A DNA stretch of 64,000 bases from Isochrysis galbana (taxonomy: Eukaryota > Haptophyta > Isochrysidales > Isochrysidaceae). This document shows positions 60,613 through 64,000 of this stretch, piece after piece. Made by a program: the position numbers and the translations under genes. The first letter of the stretch is position 1. Each line of letters starts with the position of its first letter. The DNA lies in NCBI GenBank assembly GCA_018136815.1, contig CM030934.1:1210979-1274978 (forward strand), given 5' to 3'. The notes under the pieces were generated by a model. That model worked only from the letters and a program-made list of their open reading frames with translations, was not told where the DNA came from and did not search any database.

Positions 60613-62306
60613 CGCCCATGGGGGGGCACGAGCCCCCCCCTCTCTCCACTCCTCCCCTGCCATGGGGGAGGATCCACCCACTCTCCTGGCACGCCTGATG
60701 GCCTGCCAGGAGCACACAGCCCTGCTGACCCATTCCCCTCCCTACAGGCCCGCCTGACTCGCCCGCCCTGGCCCGTCGTGGTCTGCCCATTCCTCTGACC
60801 AGCCCCTCCTCCCCCTGGGCCCCCTGTTCAGGACCCCCCAGCCAGCTCCAGTCGACCTGCAGGGGCTCGGAGCGCCAGCGAGGGAGAGGCAGGAGGGGCC
60901 AGGGCCATGCCCCAGCCTCACCTGCCCCCTGAGCTGTGCTCCCAGGCCCTGCAGGCCATCTGGGGACCTGAGCGAGGGGCCGCAGGCGCGCGCCATGGGC
61001 CCCCGCCGCAGGGAAGAGAGGAGGAAAAGGGAAGAGGGAGGGGAGGGGGGAGCGGCAGCTCTCCCCTCCGGCAGATACGTGTCTTCTCGCCCCGTTTGGG
61101 TAAGAGAAGACGGGGGCGCCAGAGCCAGGAGGGAAGGGCCGCGGCTCGCCGCGGCCACTCGCACTAGCGAGGGAGATTAGCGCTTCTGGGCCCCTATCTC
61201 ACGAGTGCCCCCCCCCCCTGCGTTGCTTTTACCCGAAAGAGGTTTTCCCCCAGCGTGGACTCGAGGAGAGGACGCGCTGGGGTGCGCGGGGTCGGTGCGT
61301 GCACTGGGGGGAGGACAAATATCGAGGGGAGGGGGCGGTGCCCCCTCCCCCCGGTAGCACTCGGACACCTGGCTCGTCAGGCATGGCGGGATTCCGGGAC
61401 GGAAAAGTTGTGTCCAATTAGCTAGTGGGGTTGGCTAGGATATATATAATAATAATAATCAATGTTATATCCTAGCCAACCCCACTAGCTAATTGGACAT
61501 AACGTCTCAGTCCCGGAATCCCGCCATGCCTGACGGGCCAGGTGTCCGAGTGATACCGGGGGGTGGGGGCACTGCCCCCTCCCCTCGATATTTGTCCTCC
61601 CCCCAGTGCATGCACCGGCCCCGCGCACCCCAGCGCGTCCTCTCCTCGAGTCCACGCTGGGGGAAAACCCCTTTCGGGTAAAAGCAACGCGGGGGGGGGG
61701 GGGCACTCGTGAGATAGGAGCCCAGAAGCGCTAATCTCCCTCGCTAGAGCGAGTGGCCGCGGCGAGCCGCGGCCCTTCCCTCCTGGCTCTGGCGCCCCCG
61801 TCTTCTCTTACCCAAACGGGGCGAGAAGACACAAGACACGTTTCTGCCGGAGGGGGGAGCTGCCGCTCCCCCCTCCCCTCCCTCTTCCCTTTTCCTCCTC
61901 TTTTCCCTGCGGCGGGGGCCCATGGCGCGCGCCTGCGGCCCCTCTTCAGGTCCCCAGGTGGCCAGCAGGGGCCTGGGAGCGCAGCTCAGGGGGCAGGTGA
62001 GGCTGGGGCATGGCCCTGGCCCCTCCTGCCTCTCCCTCGCTGGCGCTCCGAGCCCCTGCGGGTCGACTGGAGCTGGCTGGGGGGTCCTGAACAGGGGGGC
62101 CCAGGGGGAGGAGTGGCTGGTCAGAGGGATGGGCTGGCCACGACAGGCCAGGGCGGGCGAGTCAGGCGTGCCTGTGGGGAGAGGAATGGGTCAGCATGGC
62201 AGTGTGCTCCTGGCAAGCCATCAGGCGTGCCAGGAGAGTGGGTGGTTCCTCCCCCATGGCAGGGGAGGAGTGGAGAGAGAGGGGGGCTCGTGCCCCCCCA
62301 TGGGCG

Positions 62307-62326
62307 AACTAAGTATAAACTTAGTT
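62307..62326 (-). other. Palindromic core site P9
   Basis: AACTAAGTATAAACTTAGTT, the mirror partner of P8; on the minus strand it runs into CGCCCATGGGGG. Confidence 0.82.
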
Positions 62327-62388
62327 CTGGGTTGGCTAGGATATAACATTAATTATTTTATTTATTTATTTAGGTTGTTCTAGTGCTC

Positions 62389-62754
62389 GTACTGGGACAA
62401 GGACAAGCTCCATGGCATGCATCATTCGTCGTCTGAGCGATCTCGATCTCACGCAGCGGGGTGTTGCAATATGCTCGCACAACACCATCGCCAGTGTAAA
62501 CGACGTGAAATAGCGTGACACGTGTAGCGCGTGTGATGATGCATGTGATGTGCAGGTGCTTGTGGGGACCAAAGGCAGCGCTCAAGGCAATCATGATTAT
62601 ACATGCGCAGCGCTGATACATGATTGCATAAGCACAGCGCCGATTCATGATCCGTCCCGAACTCTCTGGAATGAGGACCGGGTACAGCATGAGCGTCGAC
62701 TGCGTCGGCAGTCGGCAGGACCATAGGTCACCATCATCATGACACTTGGAGGGG
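62389..62754. other. Intergenic, no gene recognised
   Basis: 3' flank of the ARM-repeat gene. Only short frames, and no repeat identified. Confidence 0.5.
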
Positions 62755-63780
62755 TCACGAGGTAATACCCAAAATGCCTAGGGTGTCCTTTGCTCCTTGC
62801 GCTGCTACGGAGTCGCGAGAGCCACAAGCGGACCGAAGTCCGCTGACAATATCGGAAAGAGCAGCAAGCTGCGGCCGCAGCTGTGGTCGATCTGCGAGGA
62901 TTTCCATCGCATGGACGGCCTGGCGCTGTGTTCCAGGCACTCGTGAGGCGCACAATCGGCCGACGACTTGTGGGAAGGAGATCTCTTCCTCGGCCATGGC
63001 GCCCATTGCGGCTGCTGCTGTGAGGACATGCTCCTTGAGAACACCAGAAGCCGCAGGATTTAGGATGACGTGTGTAAGTGCACCGAGTGCACCTGAAGCC
63101 ACGATTCGCAGCTGGTTGGCTGGTGTGTCTGCGAGATTGTTGATAAGGGCAACTATCAGGATGCTGAGCTCATCACCACACCGAGGCAGGCGGCCGAGCA
63201 GCACGTCGAGCAGCCCGGTGCCATTGCGGAGGCCGTCGGCTTGCAGGAGCAGCGTGGTGCACCCACCACCGTGCATGCTCACGGCGGTCAGGACACGCAA
63301 TGCCAAAGCAGGCAGCTTGGGCTCATCGGACAGCATGAGGACGCACATCAAGGCCACCAAGCTCATCTCCGGGGCGAGCGCCGCCTTCGCGGCGTTCGCG
63401 TCCGCCAGCACTACCTCCAGCTTTTCCAGAGATGCTTGAGCAGCGGCCATGCTGCACGATCCTGAGCAGAGCGCCTGGATATAAGGAGCTGCAGCGCATG
63501 CACCACCTGCAGGGGCAGATACACGGATGCCCCAGGCTCGTGTTACTGCGATGAGGAGCTCGTACCGACGTTCGAGAAGCGCACCCTCTTGCAAACAGAG
63601 ACGCCGCTCCACCTCAACCCGCAGGTCTTGCATGTTAGTCTGCCATAGTTCGCCGTTCTTCTCGGCCAGCACAGCGCCCACCTGGGCCGTGAGGTCTGCA
63701 GCCGCCATCGTCGAGAACGAGGGGTCTCGAACTATTCTGGAATCGTCGACCATGAACGTGAACGGAAGGAGGACGAGCAT
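62755..63780 (-). CDS. ARM/HEAT-repeat protein of unknown specific function
   Basis: 341 residues from the ATG at 63780. ATGs at 63753 and 63708 (MAAADLTAQ) are alternatives; the first ten residues are hydrophobic and may not belong to the protein. From about residue 100 to the end there are alpha-helical pairs of armadillo/HEAT type: MSLVALMCVLMLSDEPKLPA, LALRVLTAVSMHGGGCTTLL, ELSILIVALINNLADTPANQ, VLKEHVLTAAAAMGAMAEEE, TQRQAVHAMEILADRPQLRP and VAAQGAKDTLGILG. Such superhelices bind peptides or partner proteins. No extra domain shows which pathway. It is a single exon. The 220 bp upstream to the window end contain its 5' flank and nothing else supportable. Confidence 0.75.
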   Translation of the reverse strand: MLVLLPFTFMVDDSRIVRDPSFSTMAAADLTAQVGAVLAEKNGELWQTNMQDLRVEVERRLCLQEGALLERRYELLIAVTRAWGIRVSAPAGGACAAAPYIQALCSGSCSMAAAQASLEKLEVVLADANAAKAALAPEMSLVALMCVLMLSDEPKLPALALRVLTAVSMHGGGCTTLLLQADGLRNGTGLLDVLLGRLPRCGDELSILIVALINNLADTPANQLRIVASGALGALTHVILNPAASGVLKEHVLTAAAAMGAMAEEEISFPQVVGRLCASRVPGTQRQAVHAMEILADRPQLRPQLAALSDIVSGLRSACGSRDSVAAQGAKDTLGILGITS

Positions 63781-64000
63781 AGCAATTAGGTTCTAAGATT
63801 TCTCTACTCTAGATAAGAGAGGCCCAAGATCGAACGAACTCGCAGTCTCGCAGCCGATCTATTGTTTGAAGTTGTTACCAGGGTTCTTTACTTGCTTACT
63901 GAGCACTCACTCCGATCTGACGAGGAGAGAGGAGAGGTTCGTTGTGGACCACTGAATGATTCTGTTAGTCGTAAAACAAGAGTCTCCCGACGACGGACGA

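Larger units (their letters stand above)
60593..62368. mobile_element. 1.8-kb palindromic element (R-S-S-R) flanked by 20-bp direct repeats
   Basis: TTTAGGTTGTTCTAGTGCTC occurs at 60573-60592 and 62369-62388, just outside the unit. Inside are palindrome P8 (60593-60612), repeat R minus (to about 61190), repeat S minus (61200-61441), a short AT-rich centre, S plus (61459-61715), R plus (61740-62306) and palindrome P9 (62307-62326). These are followed by GGGTTGGCTAGGATATAACA and an AT-rich tail. The two arms are near mirror images of about 800 bp each. Confidence 0.85.

Noticed and set aside
10049-62326. Helitron 3' ends (hairpin followed by CTRR)
   Set aside because: The bases after the hairpin are not CTRR in a consistent way, and flanking direct repeats of 17-20 bp do not fit Helitron insertion between A and T.

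Overview
This window is nuclear DNA from a eukaryote. It is GC-rich and has short GT-AG introns (about 85 to 265 bp), a 100-N scaffold gap, long low-complexity tracts and many transposable-element fragments. Two genes belong to motile-cilium or flagellum systems: a dynein-2 intermediate chain of the WDR60 type and CFAP91/AAT1. With Tim22-like, DHX16/PRP2, XRN and Erv1/ALR genes they point to a flagellated unicellular protist or alga using the standard code. No plastid-specific gene is visible, so I do not name a lineage.

Layout of host genes: a partial Tim22-type import channel gene (12-398); a five-exon WDR60-type gene (1637-4279, minus); a two-exon 2-oxoglutarate/Fe(II) oxygenase (7008-8257, minus); CFAP91 (12007-13968); a very large unrecognised protein (17875-22866); a small probable nuclear protein (24331-24885); a coiled-coil protein (25896-27395, minus) divergent from the splicing helicase DHX16/PRP2 (27598-30774); a proline-rich broken or spliced frame (31577-32294, minus); a six-exon gene with an RME-8-like N-terminal domain, a C2-like domain and a DUF1765-like C-terminal half (38023-43672, minus); the exoribonuclease XRN (45473-48145); a three-exon Erv1/ALR sulfhydryl oxidase (51548-52284); a small basic, probably mitochondrial protein (54103-54519); a KDEL-tailed thioredoxin-fold protein without CxxC (59061-59918); and an ARM/HEAT-repeat protein (62755-63780, minus).

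Between these genes the DNA is mostly mobile-element debris. Several elements can be delimited by eye. They are an 828-bp TIR element nested in a dispersed repeat (5543-6370), a 181-bp MITE with a 10-bp target duplication (8637-8817), a 534-bp hAT-like MITE with an 8-bp duplication (10550-11083), and a gag-type LTR element with a 5-bp duplication and an empty-site copy next to it (16363-17683). There is also a 3.2-kb element with about 95-bp TIRs carrying an ankyrin-repeat gene (33882-37072), and a pair of inverted one-ended elements carrying an unrecognised spliced gene (55332-58141).

The most unusual signal is a family of at least twelve short imperfect palindromes with variable but complementary arms around a fixed-orientation 6-bp AT core (TTTATA or TTAAAA). 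Each is followed within 3-12 nt on the same side by ATGG or a close match. The layout resembles a tyrosine-recombinase crossover site or a structured 5' end. One copy sits directly in front of a decayed tyrosine-recombinase gene (14677-16045), and two others form the exact ends of units flanked by 17-20-bp direct repeats. This is the best candidate for an undescribed mobile system here.
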